Shown here piece by piece: positions 25,226 through 33,512 of a DNA stretch of 64,000 nucleotides. The notes under the pieces were generated by a model that saw only the letters and a list, made by a program, of their open reading frames with translations, was not told where the DNA came from and searched no databases. Both the position numbers and the translations under genes were made by a program. Source of the stretch: Halobacillus litoralis (GTDB taxonomy: Bacteria > Bacillota > Bacilli > Bacillales > Halobacillaceae); the NCBI RefSeq assembly GCF_020524025.1, contig NZ_JAIVKN010000005.1:1-64000 (forward strand). The letters are read 5' to 3'. The stretch's first letter is position 1. Every line of letters starts with the position of its first letter.

Positions 25226-26212
25226 ATGAGCGACTGGATGATTTTTGCTCTATTTATACTGTCAGGAATCAGTACATTCTTTGTAGCGTCCAGGCTGTCT
25301 GTGTTTGGAGATGCAGTAAAAGAAAAAACAAGGGCGTCTTCTGCGTTTATGGGGGCGGTCATTGGTGTGGCGATATCTCTTCCGGAATTGACTTCAAGTG
25401 TAACAGCTGTTGTTATTGACAGTCCTGATTTAGCCGTGGGGAATTTAATTGGTAGTAACTTGTTTAATATTATGGGGTTGGCCATTTTTGATATTATTTA
25501 TCGCAGATACCAGATTCTTACACATGCTACTGCGGAAAGTAAGCTCTATGGATGGTTAGTTATTTTAATGACGTCAATTGTAATAGCAGGCTTAAGTCTG
25601 ACTCTCCCTGCTCATGTATTTCATATCAGTTATACATCCATCATCGTTATTCTTTGTTATTTCATAGGGGCAAAGCTCATAAATGACCGGACGGAGTACC
25701 AGGGGAGGAAAGTGAAAAAGCAAAAAGACCGCTACGAGAAGTATACGTATAAGCAGGCGGTGGCCCGTTTCGTTCTATATGCTGTTTTGATTATGCTGAT
25801 TGGCAGCGTTTTGACGGTGACAGCCGAACGAATTTCTGCCATTACAGGCATTGGCGCTTCATTTATCGGAGCATTCTTAGTGGCTATTAGTACTTCTCTA
25901 CCGGATGCCGTGAGTGTTGGAACGGCATTAAAACTAAGAAATTTCAACCTTGGAATCAGTTCATTGCTGGGCAGCAATGCGTTTAACCTTATGATATTAG
26001 CTATTACCGATGCCATCTACTTTAAGGGGAATCTTTTAGAAGAATCCTCTCCGGCAAACATGATTACAGGCGTAACATCAATTCTATTTATTTTGTTAAT
26101 TATTTTTAGTATTACAAGGAAAAAGACACGTTCATGGAATTACCTCCTTCCATCCCTGTTAATTATCGTCAGTTACTTCATCACAACTTATCTTGTTTTC
26201 CAAATAAAATAA
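25226..26212 (+). CDS. Sodium/calcium exchanger family protein (YrbG/CaCA)
   Basis: The protein has 328 residues and two inverted halves of about five helices. The paired alpha-repeats are SLPELTSSVTAV...GNLIGSNLFN and STSLPDAVSVGT...SLLGSNAFN, the CaCA signature. A charged loop near 150-180 separates the halves. It exchanges Na+ (or H+) for Ca2+ across the membrane. AAGGAG lies 8 bases before the ATG at 25226. Confidence 0.88.
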   Translation: MSDWMIFALFILSGISTFFVASRLSVFGDAVKEKTRASSAFMGAVIGVAISLPELTSSVTAVVIDSPDLAVGNLIGSNLFNIMGLAIFDIIYRRYQILTHATAESKLYGWLVILMTSIVIAGLSLTLPAHVFHISYTSIIVILCYFIGAKLINDRTEYQGRKVKKQKDRYEKYTYKQAVARFVLYAVLIMLIGSVLTVTAERISAITGIGASFIGAFLVAISTSLPDAVSVGTALKLRNFNLGISSLLGSNAFNLMILAITDAIYFKGNLLEESSPANMITGVTSILFILLIIFSITRKKTRSWNYLLPSLLIIVSYFITTYLVFQIK

Positions 26213-26216
26213 AAAT

Positions 26217-26259
26217 GTACAAATGATCCTCTATGAAAAGGTGAGAGGTTCATTTGTAC
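26217..26259 (-). terminator. Terminator of the DUF3231 gene
   Basis: GTACAAATGA-t-CCTCT pairs with AGAGG-t-TCATTTGTAC. A T-rich tract follows only on the minus strand. Confidence 0.75.
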
Positions 26260-26274
26260 GTGTCCTTCCAGTTG

Positions 26275-27282
26275 TTAGTTATAAAATAATTGATCCCTGT
26301 TGGATGCCAGCGGGGGTTCTTCCAACCATCCTTTATCAATGCTGAGTACAGCTCCATCTGAAGAAAACTTAGCTGTCTCAAGGATGAGACGGGCGAAGGT
26401 GAGGGATAAGTCTTTTCTTGCTATTTGGGAAAGTGCCGTTCCGTAATTGGACATTCCGCTCGCTGAGGCAAGACCGCTGTGATAATGCATAAGTTTATCT
26501 GAAAAGGGAGGGGTTTTTGATTCCGTTACTTCAGGGTCCCATAATTGTGGGGCGGGCAGATCTTCCTCCATTAATTGATTAATAAAAATATCGATATGTT
26601 TGTGGGCGATTTTTCGACCTCTAAGCATATACGTCTTTAAATCATCGGATTGAGCAGACTGGCTGAAAGCAATCATTAGAGACTTACCGAGCATGTTCGT
26701 ATCCAGGTTAATGTAGAGTTCTTTAATTTCAGCGCCGGAAATGGCTCTCTGAGGTCCTTTAAGCTTACCGAGAAAAGATTTGTCTTCCACAAATTTAATA
26801 TCTGTTGGAATGGGTATGTTGGGAGTCCTGATGACGATTCCTTTCTCGAGCAGGGCTTCCACAGCACCATTAAAGACATCTGCGTATTCGTTCATGTTTT
26901 GCAGGAGAAATAAGCGGATATCTCTGCGATGGGAAGCGAACATTGCGTTCATGTAATTGATGATAGAAGAGCGGCTCATCTCTTTTAAATAGAACATGTA
27001 GAACTTGTCTGAAAACATTCTAGGTGCATCTAGAAAGACATCCTGCTCTCCAAAACCCTGTGGTGTCTTCATCCCCTCCTGGTTAAAGATTTCTCTGTAT
27101 TTCTTTATTCGTTCTTTAACGAGAGTAGAATTATGTTCGAGCAGCCTTTTTGCATCTCGATCTACTACGTTATGTAAAAAACTATCCATTACACAATTAA
27201 TTAATGTTTCACCGATATATCCAGACCAGAGGCCGCTGACTTCCCCTGATGTCAAAGTAACTAAACGTCCGTCTTGACTCAT
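26275..27282 (-). CDS. DUF3231 family protein
   Basis: The protein has 335 residues in two related halves, each with a helical bundle. Recurrent motifs SGEVSGLWSGYI and GAEIKELYINLDTN mark the starts of the halves, and DKLMHYHSGLASASGMSNYG is near the end. This is the DUF3231 family of Bacillaceae, predicted to be ferritin-like and often linked to spores. AGGTGA lies 7 bases before the ATG at 27282. No metal site can be assigned by eye. Confidence 0.78.
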   Translation of the reverse strand: MSQDGRLVTLTSGEVSGLWSGYIGETLINCVMDSFLHNVVDRDAKRLLEHNSTLVKERIKKYREIFNQEGMKTPQGFGEQDVFLDAPRMFSDKFYMFYLKEMSRSSIINYMNAMFASHRRDIRLFLLQNMNEYADVFNGAVEALLEKGIVIRTPNIPIPTDIKFVEDKSFLGKLKGPQRAISGAEIKELYINLDTNMLGKSLMIAFSQSAQSDDLKTYMLRGRKIAHKHIDIFINQLMEEDLPAPQLWDPEVTESKTPPFSDKLMHYHSGLASASGMSNYGTALSQIARKDLSLTFARLILETAKFSSDGAVLSIDKGWLEEPPLASNRDQLFYN

Positions 27283-27383
27283 TTCCAAGTCACCTCATAC
27301 GCATGATTTTTTAATACGTGCTTCCTGCCTGTCCAAACAATTTGGTACCTTTCTCTATCCCTTAGCTATACATAAAAAAGTAA

Positions 27384-27608
27384 TTAAAAGAAAGAGTTTC
27401 TTTTAGATGCAGAAAAATATTGGAACCAAAAGCGGAATTCATCAAATAATATAGAAGAGGAGAGCTCGAAGTTCTCAAAAAAATCTTCAAGTACATCTTC
27501 TTCAACTTCATCTAAAAGCCCGGTCACATAAAGAGGGGTCTTAAAGCGTTTATACAAATCACCGTGACCATATAAATGAAAGATATCTTCTGTTTGGCTT
27601 TCTACCAT
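27384..27608 (-). CDS. Small acidic protein, 74 residues
   Basis: The ORF begins MVESQTEDIFHLYGHGDLYK and contains an acidic, Phe-rich stretch (EEDVLEDFFENFELSSS). AAAAGGAGGG lies about 10 bases before the ATG. It lies between the MMPL unit and the DUF3231 gene on the same strand. Family not recognised. Confidence 0.65.
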   Translation of the reverse strand: MVESQTEDIFHLYGHGDLYKRFKTPLYVTGLLDEVEEDVLEDFFENFELSSSILFDEFRFWFQYFSASKRNSFF

Positions 27609-27669
27609 GTAACGTTCCCTCCTTTTCTATAGAGTCTCACTATTCTTTTAAAAGTATTCCAATTAAAAG

Positions 27670-27709
27670 AACCCTTGGGATGAAGTTACTGCCTTCATCC
27701 CAAGGGTTT
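27670..27709 (-). terminator. Terminator of the MMPL gene
   Basis: A 15-bp perfect stem (ACCCTTGGGATGAAG and its complement) with T-rich flanks on both strands, just downstream of the MMPL gene. Confidence 0.85.
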
Positions 27710-27745
27710 TTCTGAGTTACTATACCGCTTCTGTTCTGCCTTGTT

Positions 27746-29875
27746 CTATGCATTCATAGTGTTTTTTTTCTTCTTCCTAAATGGCAGCCACCAGTTCCAG
27801 TCACCAAGCAGTTTCATAAGGCTCGGGACAAGTAAAAGGCGGATGATGGTCGCATCAATAAAGATCGCAATTGCAATCCCTATTCCGATCTGTTTCACGG
27901 GTACAACCCCGGTAAAAGCGAATGCACCCGTAATTACAATCATAATTAAGGCCGCAGAGGTAATAATTTTGCTGGTATTTGCAAGCCCTTCGACAGTTGA
28001 TTTTGTATTATCTCCCGTCTCCAAATAGAATTCATGAATTCTTGATATGAGAAAAACTTCGTAATCCATACTTAAACCAAAAACTAAGCTGAATACTATC
28101 ACAGGGAGGATTAATGCTATATCCGCTTCATTCAACCCAAAATGGCCCCCCTGGAATAACCAGACCAACACTCCGAACGTTGAGGTCAGACCTATAACAT
28201 TCATCAGAATGGCTTTTAACGGGATGATAATTGATTTGAAAGCAATCATTAAAATAATGAAAGTAGAAATGATGATAATAGCTAAGGTGAGGCCTATTTT
28301 ATCAGATATCTCTGTGTAGATTTCCTGATTAAATTTTGGCTGTCCTCCAAACATCATGGAAGCCTGCCAATTCTGTTCGCTCCATTTTGTCATGAGCTCC
28401 TGTGCTTCTGATGAATTGGCGGCTACATTTAAGTAGACAGGAATCATAAGGGCATCATCAGCGATGAATTGTTCAATAGCAGGCTCTAACTGTTCACGGA
28501 ATTGCGGCTGGTCTAGAGACGCAGTTAAATTTTCAGGCGAGTCGATTTCGCTTGCTGTATAGAGTGTATCAATCGATTCAACAATTTCCGGTTTGGTTAA
28601 GTCCTCCTGCAAATCCTTCATCTGTTTTAAACCTTCTTCGCTCAGCCAGTCACCGTTTCTTTTTGCAATGACATAGGCGGTACTTTCCTGGTCAGAAAAG
28701 AAAGTAGTGTCAATCGTTTCATAGGATGACCGGGAGTCATAGCTTTCTGGTAAAGCGTTGATTGTCGGAATCGTCAAATTCATATTAGTTACGGGAAGAA
28801 CGCCGATTACCAGAATCGCAAGGGCGGCAAGGGTAATAATGACGGGACGTTTCATAATCCCTTTTGCAAATTTCCGCCAGCGTGGTGTTGTGTCTTTTTC
28901 TGTAGGAATCAAACGCCACTTGTTTACTGTTGGTCCAAGGACATAAAGAAGAGACGGCAGGAGAGTTATAGATGCAAGGACCGCAACAATAATAACAACC
29001 GTTCCTCCAATAGCAATGTTTGTGAAAATGTCCACTTCAATGACGCTCATCGCTGCAAGCCCGATAAATACACAGACAGCTGAAAATAGAATGGAGCGGC
29101 CTGCTGTTTCAATCGTTGTCATTAAAGCTTCTGATTTGGACTGCTTCACCATCTCTTCGCGGTAGCGGTTTATAAAGAGGAGAGCGAAATCTATACTCAA
29201 AGCAAGTCCAATCATTGGTGCAATATTAAGGATAAATATTGAAAGTTGTGTGTTCTGACCAATGATAGACAAAATACCAAAGCCGATCCCTATGGTTACG
29301 CCGCCGATAATTAATGGAAGAAGAGAAGCGACAACCGTTCCAAAAGCAATCAGTAGAATCACCAGAGCAACTGGGAGACCGATAAGTTCAGCACGCTTTA
29401 AGTCGTCCTGGCTGGCTTTATTGATGTCTTCAGATATAACGGGTGCCCCTGTCAGTGTGGTCCCTTCTGCTTTGGACGTAACCTCTTTAACTTCTTTGAT
29501 GACTTCATTCATATCCAGGGATTCATTATCAAAATGAATACTGGCATATGCAATGTTCTCTTTTTTCATGGATTCCTCCACTATTGGAGAATCAATGTGA
29601 GAGGCTAAATTGAGGTCTCTTATGTTTTCTAGTGTGTCGCTTATTTTTTGATTCGACTGGTTTTCGAATAATATAAGCAAAGTGGACTCGGGGAAGTCAA
29701 ACGTTTCAGTGAGTTGATTCTCCACAGTTTCATATTCCCCATCTGTACGGAAACCGTCCCCTTCCAATAATGAAGGGAGCTGTATTGCGAAATACCCAAA
29801 GCCAATAGCGGCTATAATCCATAAAGCAAGCAGCCACTTATGGCTTTTTACAATGAAAGACGAGAGCTTCCTCAT
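27746..29875 (-). CDS. MMPL/RND family transporter (YdfJ-like)
   Basis: The protein has 709 residues and twelve helices in two halves, each with one N-terminal helix, a large extracellular domain, then five helices. The motif LSIDFALLFINRYREE in the first half and its partner LSMDYEVFLISRIHEFY in the second carry the proton-relay Asp typical of MMPL proteins. It probably exports lipids or drugs. It is a single gene with a strong terminator; no regulator is adjacent. The cargo is unknown. Confidence 0.9.
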   Translation of the reverse strand: MRKLSSFIVKSHKWLLALWIIAAIGFGYFAIQLPSLLEGDGFRTDGEYETVENQLTETFDFPESTLLILFENQSNQKISDTLENIRDLNLASHIDSPIVEESMKKENIAYASIHFDNESLDMNEVIKEVKEVTSKAEGTTLTGAPVISEDINKASQDDLKRAELIGLPVALVILLIAFGTVVASLLPLIIGGVTIGIGFGILSIIGQNTQLSIFILNIAPMIGLALSIDFALLFINRYREEMVKQSKSEALMTTIETAGRSILFSAVCVFIGLAAMSVIEVDIFTNIAIGGTVVIIVAVLASITLLPSLLYVLGPTVNKWRLIPTEKDTTPRWRKFAKGIMKRPVIITLAALAILVIGVLPVTNMNLTIPTINALPESYDSRSSYETIDTTFFSDQESTAYVIAKRNGDWLSEEGLKQMKDLQEDLTKPEIVESIDTLYTASEIDSPENLTASLDQPQFREQLEPAIEQFIADDALMIPVYLNVAANSSEAQELMTKWSEQNWQASMMFGGQPKFNQEIYTEISDKIGLTLAIIIISTFIILMIAFKSIIIPLKAILMNVIGLTSTFGVLVWLFQGGHFGLNEADIALILPVIVFSLVFGLSMDYEVFLISRIHEFYLETGDNTKSTVEGLANTSKIITSAALIMIVITGAFAFTGVVPVKQIGIGIAIAIFIDATIIRLLLVPSLMKLLGDWNWWLPFRKKKKNTMNA

Positions 29876-30033
29876 AATCTGTACTCCTTTTATCTTTGAT
29901 TTAGGTGAATATATGCTATAACCATCTCTACAAATAATACTCCTTTTTACAAATCTTGAAAACTAAAAACGCAGAAGGTGTAGAAGTGGTTCTGGCAGGG
30001 GAAATAATAAGAAAAGTGAAAGGAGGCAGGGGG

Positions 30034-30687
30034 ATGAATTGGCCGGAACAACTGATCAATGAGGCGAAAAGAAACATGGCTCCCTATGACGTGGAAGGAT
30101 TTATCATTGGTGGAGGAAATGACAAATCTTCCCTTATGATGGTAGGAGAGGCCCCGGGAGAGAAAGAAGCTGTAGAGGGGGTGCCCTTCATAGGCAGGGC
30201 TGGAGATGAGCTGAATAAGCAATTGAAGTATGTGGGATTGTCGAGAGAAGAGATCTTTATTACAAGTGTCGTTAGGAGTCGTCCTTACAAATGGGTAAAC
30301 ACGAGTAAAAAAGGAAGTGGAGGCAGGAGAAAGGCTAATCGTAAACCGAATCAAAAAGAAATCTATGCTCATGCCCGGTTGTTAGACTACCAGATAGAAA
30401 AGGTTCATCCAAAAGTCATCATTACGCTTGGTGGAGTGGCTTATGAGCGGTTAACAGGCGATGATAGTAAAATCAGGGACGTAATAGGCTCACCTCACCA
30501 AACTAAGATTCTAAAGAGAGGAGGCGGAGAAGGTTATGAATGGACAGAAAAGGAGTACGTCATTTTTCCTCTCTATCATCCCGCAGCGGTTTTTTATAAT
30601 CCAAAGATAAAGGAGGACATCTATCAATCACTGGATCGTTTGCGGGAGTATCTAAAAAAGAGAATAGAAAGAGTCGATAGAAAATAA
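30034..30687 (+). CDS. Uracil-DNA glycosylase, family 4/5-like, lacking Cys
   Basis: The protein has 217 residues. Motif A is VGEAPGEKEAVEGVPFIGRA and motif B is YHPAAVFYN, as in family 4/5 uracil-DNA glycosylases that remove uracil from DNA. AGGAGG lies 7 bases before the ATG at 30034; the longer frame from 29956 has no ribosome site. The protein contains no cysteine at all, so the four Cys that hold the [4Fe-4S] cluster in classical family 4 enzymes are absent. A basic insert (KKGSGGRRKANRKPNQK) follows the motif-A region. Confidence 0.8.
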   Translation: MNWPEQLINEAKRNMAPYDVEGFIIGGGNDKSSLMMVGEAPGEKEAVEGVPFIGRAGDELNKQLKYVGLSREEIFITSVVRSRPYKWVNTSKKGSGGRRKANRKPNQKEIYAHARLLDYQIEKVHPKVIITLGGVAYERLTGDDSKIRDVIGSPHQTKILKRGGGEGYEWTEKEYVIFPLYHPAAVFYNPKIKEDIYQSLDRLREYLKKRIERVDRK

Positions 30688-30701
30688 CTCTTTCTATTCT
30701 C
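30660..30701. terminator. Terminator between UDG and the sigma-factor operon
   Basis: A 15-bp perfect inverted repeat (GAGAATAGAAAGAGT and its complement) whose loop includes the UDG stop codon. T6 follows on the minus strand. Confidence 0.75.
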
Positions 30702-30703
30702 TA

Positions 30704-31327
30704 TTACCCTTCTGTTATTTGCGGGGCTTCACTCTTTTCAAAGACATAGTAGCCTTCAGTACTAATGGTTGCAGCACCAATTCCGGTGTTCCGCCAACTT
30801 CTGATAGCAATTTTATTTTGATTTTCAACTCCTTTTATTGTAAATATCTTCGTTTCAGTCTGAAATTCCCCTGCTTCTTTCAGTGATTCGTCCAGATGAG
30901 AAGGGGTGATGGTTCCGATCACTTCTCCTAGTTGATCAGGACTGACGGTTTTTCCGGTTTGGTAAAACTGCTCATCTTGGTGAATGACATATGTTTCCTG
31001 GACCATTTTTGAAGCGGGTTGATTCATGAACGCTGCTTCTTTTTTAGCTGATGCGACTTTAAAACCTGCAGCGCTTTCTTTTGGTGTCAGAAGTCCTGCT
31101 TCCTCCATCTCAGTCTTGGTTGATGCAAGCTGAACGGCTGTAAATAAAATCAGCAGTGTCATAACAGGGAGGAGCCAGCTTTTCATCTTAAATTCAGGAT
31201 GCTTTTTAGGGCGGGATTTAAGAGACTGATGGACATTTCTTTTCATGTATCGTTGATCATAAGGAACTTGATCATATTTTATATCCTGATTTAATTTCTT
31301 TAACTTACGATCTATTAAATCACTCAA
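30704..31327 (-). CDS. Membrane-bound partner of the ECF sigma factor (probable anti-sigma)
   Basis: The protein has 207 residues: a cytoplasmic basic N-terminus of about 50, one transmembrane helix (WLLPVMTLLILFTAVQL) and an extracellular domain. It overlaps the sigma gene by 8 bases, so translation is coupled. Position and topology are those of ECF anti-sigma factors, but no zinc-binding HxxxCxxC motif is present, and the cytoplasmic part has no Cys. The role is inferred from context. Confidence 0.7.
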   Translation of the reverse strand: MSDLIDRKLKKLNQDIKYDQVPYDQRYMKRNVHQSLKSRPKKHPEFKMKSWLLPVMTLLILFTAVQLASTKTEMEEAGLLTPKESAAGFKVASAKKEAAFMNQPASKMVQETYVIHQDEQFYQTGKTVSPDQLGEVIGTITPSHLDESLKEAGEFQTETKIFTIKGVENQNKIAIRSWRNTGIGAATISTEGYYVFEKSEAPQITEG

Positions 31328-31886
31328 TTGACGAACTCCCTTCTGCTGTCAAACGTTCTTGTAAAAGCTGTCTTGCACGTCGAAGTCTTGTTTTAACTGT
31401 GTTGGGACTAATGTTTAATACGTGGGACAAGTCTTTGATATCGAATTCTTCAAAGTAATACAAAATGATAATTTCTCTATAGATGTCCTCTAAATGTAAG
31501 ACATGGGAAAGCAGAGCTTCATCTTCATCTTTCTGCATCACAAGTTCTTCAGGTGTTTCACGTGGAGAAGGAATGGACCTGAATAGATCAGCCCCTTTTT
31601 TTACGACTCTTCTCACGTAAGAACTTTTTAGATGGTCTTTGCATAAATTGATGGTGATTTTGTACAACCACGTTTTCAAAGACGATTCTTTTTTGAAAGT
31701 GTCGTATTTCTGGTAAGCTTTAATAAACGTCTCCTGAGTAATATCTTCAGCAAGCGCATAATCTTTTACATAGGAATACGCAAGCCACTTTAAGTCATGT
31801 CCATACTCGTCAATCCACTTTTCAATGCGTTGTGTCTCTTGTTCTCCGGGTTCATATATAGACTGTGAGCTCTGCTTGTGTATCAA
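31320..31886 (-). CDS. ECF-family RNA polymerase sigma factor
   Basis: The protein has 188 residues. Region 2 includes YVKDYALAEDITQETFIKAY and SLKTWLYKITINLCKDHLKS; region 4 has the HTH HVLNISPNTVKTRLRRARQL. A start at 31901 (ATG) would give 193 residues, but GAGGTGGG lies just before a TTG at 31886, and the predicted ECF promoter places transcription start close to 31901. The TTG is therefore preferred. It is co-transcribed with the membrane protein downstream. The target genes are unknown. Confidence 0.88.
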   Translation of the reverse strand: MIHKQSSQSIYEPGEQETQRIEKWIDEYGHDLKWLAYSYVKDYALAEDITQETFIKAYQKYDTFKKESSLKTWLYKITINLCKDHLKSSYVRRVVKKGADLFRSIPSPRETPEELVMQKDEDEALLSHVLHLEDIYREIIILYYFEEFDIKDLSHVLNISPNTVKTRLRRARQLLQERLTAEGSSSIE

Positions 31887-31907
31887 TTTATCCCACCTCA
31901 TCTTTTT

Positions 31908-31935
31908 TAGACGACACTCCCCGAGAATAGGTTTT
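31908..31935 (-). promoter_or_regulatory. Putative autoregulated ECF promoter of the sigma operon
   Basis: On the minus strand AAAACC (31935-31930) and CGTCTA (31913-31908) are separated by 16 bases. This is the AAC / CGTC pattern of ECF promoters, immediately upstream of the sigma gene. Confidence 0.5.
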
Positions 31936-32017
31936 ATGAAATCGTAAACTTTCTACTATATTCGCTAAAGTACCGTGTTTTTCCTTGTTCTTTATTACGT
32001 ATATGGAGTGATAAACG

Positions 32018-33001
32018 ATGTATATGCCTGGACGTTGGATTGCTGGTGCCGGTTTTTTCTTATGGTTGCTTTGGAAAATATACTTCCCTGTCGGCTGGGT
32101 GGAGTTTTCCCTTGGCTTTAGTTTGTTTGTTCTAATCCCCTTGTTGTTAGAGGAAGCGTTAAAGCGACCATTGAAGAATCAAGCAGAGGAATGGTTATGG
32201 CAGGTATTTATCTGCTCACTCCCTTTTTCTGTGGCTGGTGCTTTATCTTTATCCCAGCCCTTAGGGTGGCAGGCATCGATTTGGGGTTTTATATGGATGG
32301 TTTTTACTTTGTGTCTTGCTGTTGGGGGATTGTGGCGGGTTTATATTAGATCCGGACGTTATACTGAAGAGATATGTATTGATGCAGGATTTTTGTATCT
32401 CGGTATTGGTGGGGTTTGTTTCTTTTTCTCCCGATTATCAGGGTTGGGCATCGGCCCTTTTTCTCAAAGAGAGATGCTTGTTCTGGCTTTGTTCTTTCAT
32501 GGAGCAGCTTTTCTGCTGTCTTTAATTACCGGTTTTTTTGGCCGCTATCTTTTAGATGTTAATCAAGAAGGCAGCCCGCGTCCCCTGAAAGGAATGTATA
32601 CAGTCTTCGCACGCGTGGTGCTGGTGGGTCCGCTTATAGGCTTATTTAGTCTTTGGTACGGAGTCAATACGTTTATCATGACCTCTATTCTTTATGCCTT
32701 CCTCATTGCCTGGATGTGTTTATGGTGGTTCTGGATTTCTGTGGAATTCAAGCCTTGGGTTTGGGTATCCATTATTCTTACGGCTTTGTTTGGATTTACT
32801 ATTATCGGCGGTGCTTTCTTTCAAGGGTGGATGGTAGAAAGTTTAAGCAGTGTAGGGTTGATGGCATCCATACCTACGTATGGTTTTCTCTGCGCCTTCT
32901 TCTTTTCCTGGATTGTTGTATTCGCATGGCGGGGACTTCATGCGAATGGACGATCATTTGAAGAGAAGGCCTTAAGGGGAGGGGGAGACCGAGAGCTGTA
33001 G
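32018..33001 (+). CDS. yndJ: YndJ-like membrane protein
   Basis: The protein has 327 residues and about nine hydrophobic segments, with the ISRLSGLGIGPFS-like stretch (RLSGLGIGPFSQREM) near residue 147. It resembles the YndJ family of Bacillus in length and pattern. ATATGGAGTGATAAACG precedes the ATG. Function is unknown; no motif for catalysis or transport is visible. The gene diverges from the sigma operon. Confidence 0.65.
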   Translation: MYMPGRWIAGAGFFLWLLWKIYFPVGWVEFSLGFSLFVLIPLLLEEALKRPLKNQAEEWLWQVFICSLPFSVAGALSLSQPLGWQASIWGFIWMVFTLCLAVGGLWRVYIRSGRYTEEICIDAGFLYLGIGGVCFFFSRLSGLGIGPFSQREMLVLALFFHGAAFLLSLITGFFGRYLLDVNQEGSPRPLKGMYTVFARVVLVGPLIGLFSLWYGVNTFIMTSILYAFLIAWMCLWWFWISVEFKPWVWVSIILTALFGFTIIGGAFFQGWMVESLSSVGLMASIPTYGFLCAFFFSWIVVFAWRGLHANGRSFEEKALRGGGDREL

Positions 33002-33008
33002 AGGGGGT

Positions 33009-33024
33009 TGTTTCACGTGAAACC
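33009..33024. promoter_or_regulatory. parS site (ParB/Spo0J binding)
   Basis: TGTTTCACGTGAAACC matches the Firmicutes parS consensus TGTTNCACGTGAAACA at 15 of 16 positions, with a mismatch only in the last base. It lies 8 bases after the YndJ-like gene, in an intergenic region. parS sites nucleate ParB and SMC loading near the origin. Confidence 0.82.
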
Positions 33025-33095
33025 TGACGAATAAAGGAAGATTCCAGTTCAAAATAAGAAGAATGGCAGGTGGGGCGATATGCGTCCTTTTCCCC

Positions 33096-33123
33096 TTCAG
33101 TCCTTAAGAAATTGTGCTATAAT
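33096..33123 (+). promoter_or_regulatory. Promoter of the antisense RNA
   Basis: TTCAGT, a 16-base spacer, then TATAAT at 33118-33123 preceded by TG (extended -10). It points toward the 3' part of the toxin gene on the other strand. Confidence 0.6.
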
Positions 33124-33124
33124 A

Positions 33125-33156
33125 AAAAGGAATCGACGACAGCTGCAACTGTCGCC
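33125..33156 (-). terminator. Terminator of the toxin mRNA
   Basis: On the minus strand CGACAG pairs with CTGTCG (33154-33137) and is followed by TTCCTTTTTATT. It coincides with the 5' end of the antisense RNA, so the two transcripts overlap fully at their ends. Confidence 0.6.
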
Positions 33157-33217
33157 GTGATACCGTTCGACTTTACATGCACCTGACCTTCACTTTGAGT
33201 GGGGGTCTATTTTTTAT
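33130..33217 (+). ncRNA. Antisense RNA antitoxin (type I system)
   Basis: The predicted RNA starts about 7 bases after the TATAAT and ends at a terminator: GACCTTCACT at 33185-33194 pairs with AGTGGGGGTC at 33198-33207, followed by a T-rich tail. The RNA of about 88 bases is complementary to the 3' UTR and the last codons of the holin-like toxin on the minus strand. This mirrors TxpA/RatA and BsrG/SR4 in B. subtilis. No expression data are available here. Confidence 0.65.
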
Positions 33218-33302
33218 TGGTCATTTTGATGATGAGCGCAAGGAGTGTGATGATGAACGTTCCAAACGCAAACATAATCATAAGAGATTCATACGTAGTC
33301 AT
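33207..33302 (-). CDS. Holin-like type I toxin peptide, 31 residues
   Basis: The peptide begins MTTYESLMIMFAFGTFIITL and ends KMTNKK. It is one hydrophobic helix with a Lys-rich tail. The opening M-T-x-Y-E-S-L-M matches the Bacillus putative holin-like toxin family (Hol_Tox, related to TxpA/BsrG-type membrane toxins). GTGAGG lies 6 bases before the ATG. An antisense RNA gene overlaps its 3' end. The toxin promoter, somewhere in 33310-33400, is not clear; an inverted repeat GGTATC/GATACC lies at about 33354-33376. Confidence 0.8.
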   Translation of the reverse strand: MTTYESLMIMFAFGTFIITLLALIIKMTNKK

Positions 33303-33429
33303 CGATTGCCTCACACCCTTTCTATCGCAGTCTTATATATAATAGAAGAGAACGGTATCTATCTACTAGGATACCATATTTTGCGATAAATAAGAACGTA
33401 TGTTCGTAAAATGGACAATAGGAACTAAA

Positions 33430-33463
33430 TAAACACAGGCCCAATCACGCGGGACCTGTGTTT
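33430..33463 (-). terminator. Terminator of the glnK-amtB operon
   Basis: AAACACAGG-CC pairs with GG-ACCTGTGTTT (12 bp with one mismatch) and is followed by a T/A-rich tract on the minus strand. Confidence 0.75.
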
Positions 33464-33512
33464 GCATATCTAACCTCGGTAAAGCAGGGGACCAAGGAGA
33501 GAACCTGAGAAA

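Noticed and set aside
33177-33389. 70-residue plus-strand ORF
   Set aside because: It runs antisense through the holin-like toxin gene and its leader; no ribosome site, and the toxin/antisense-RNA model explains the region better.
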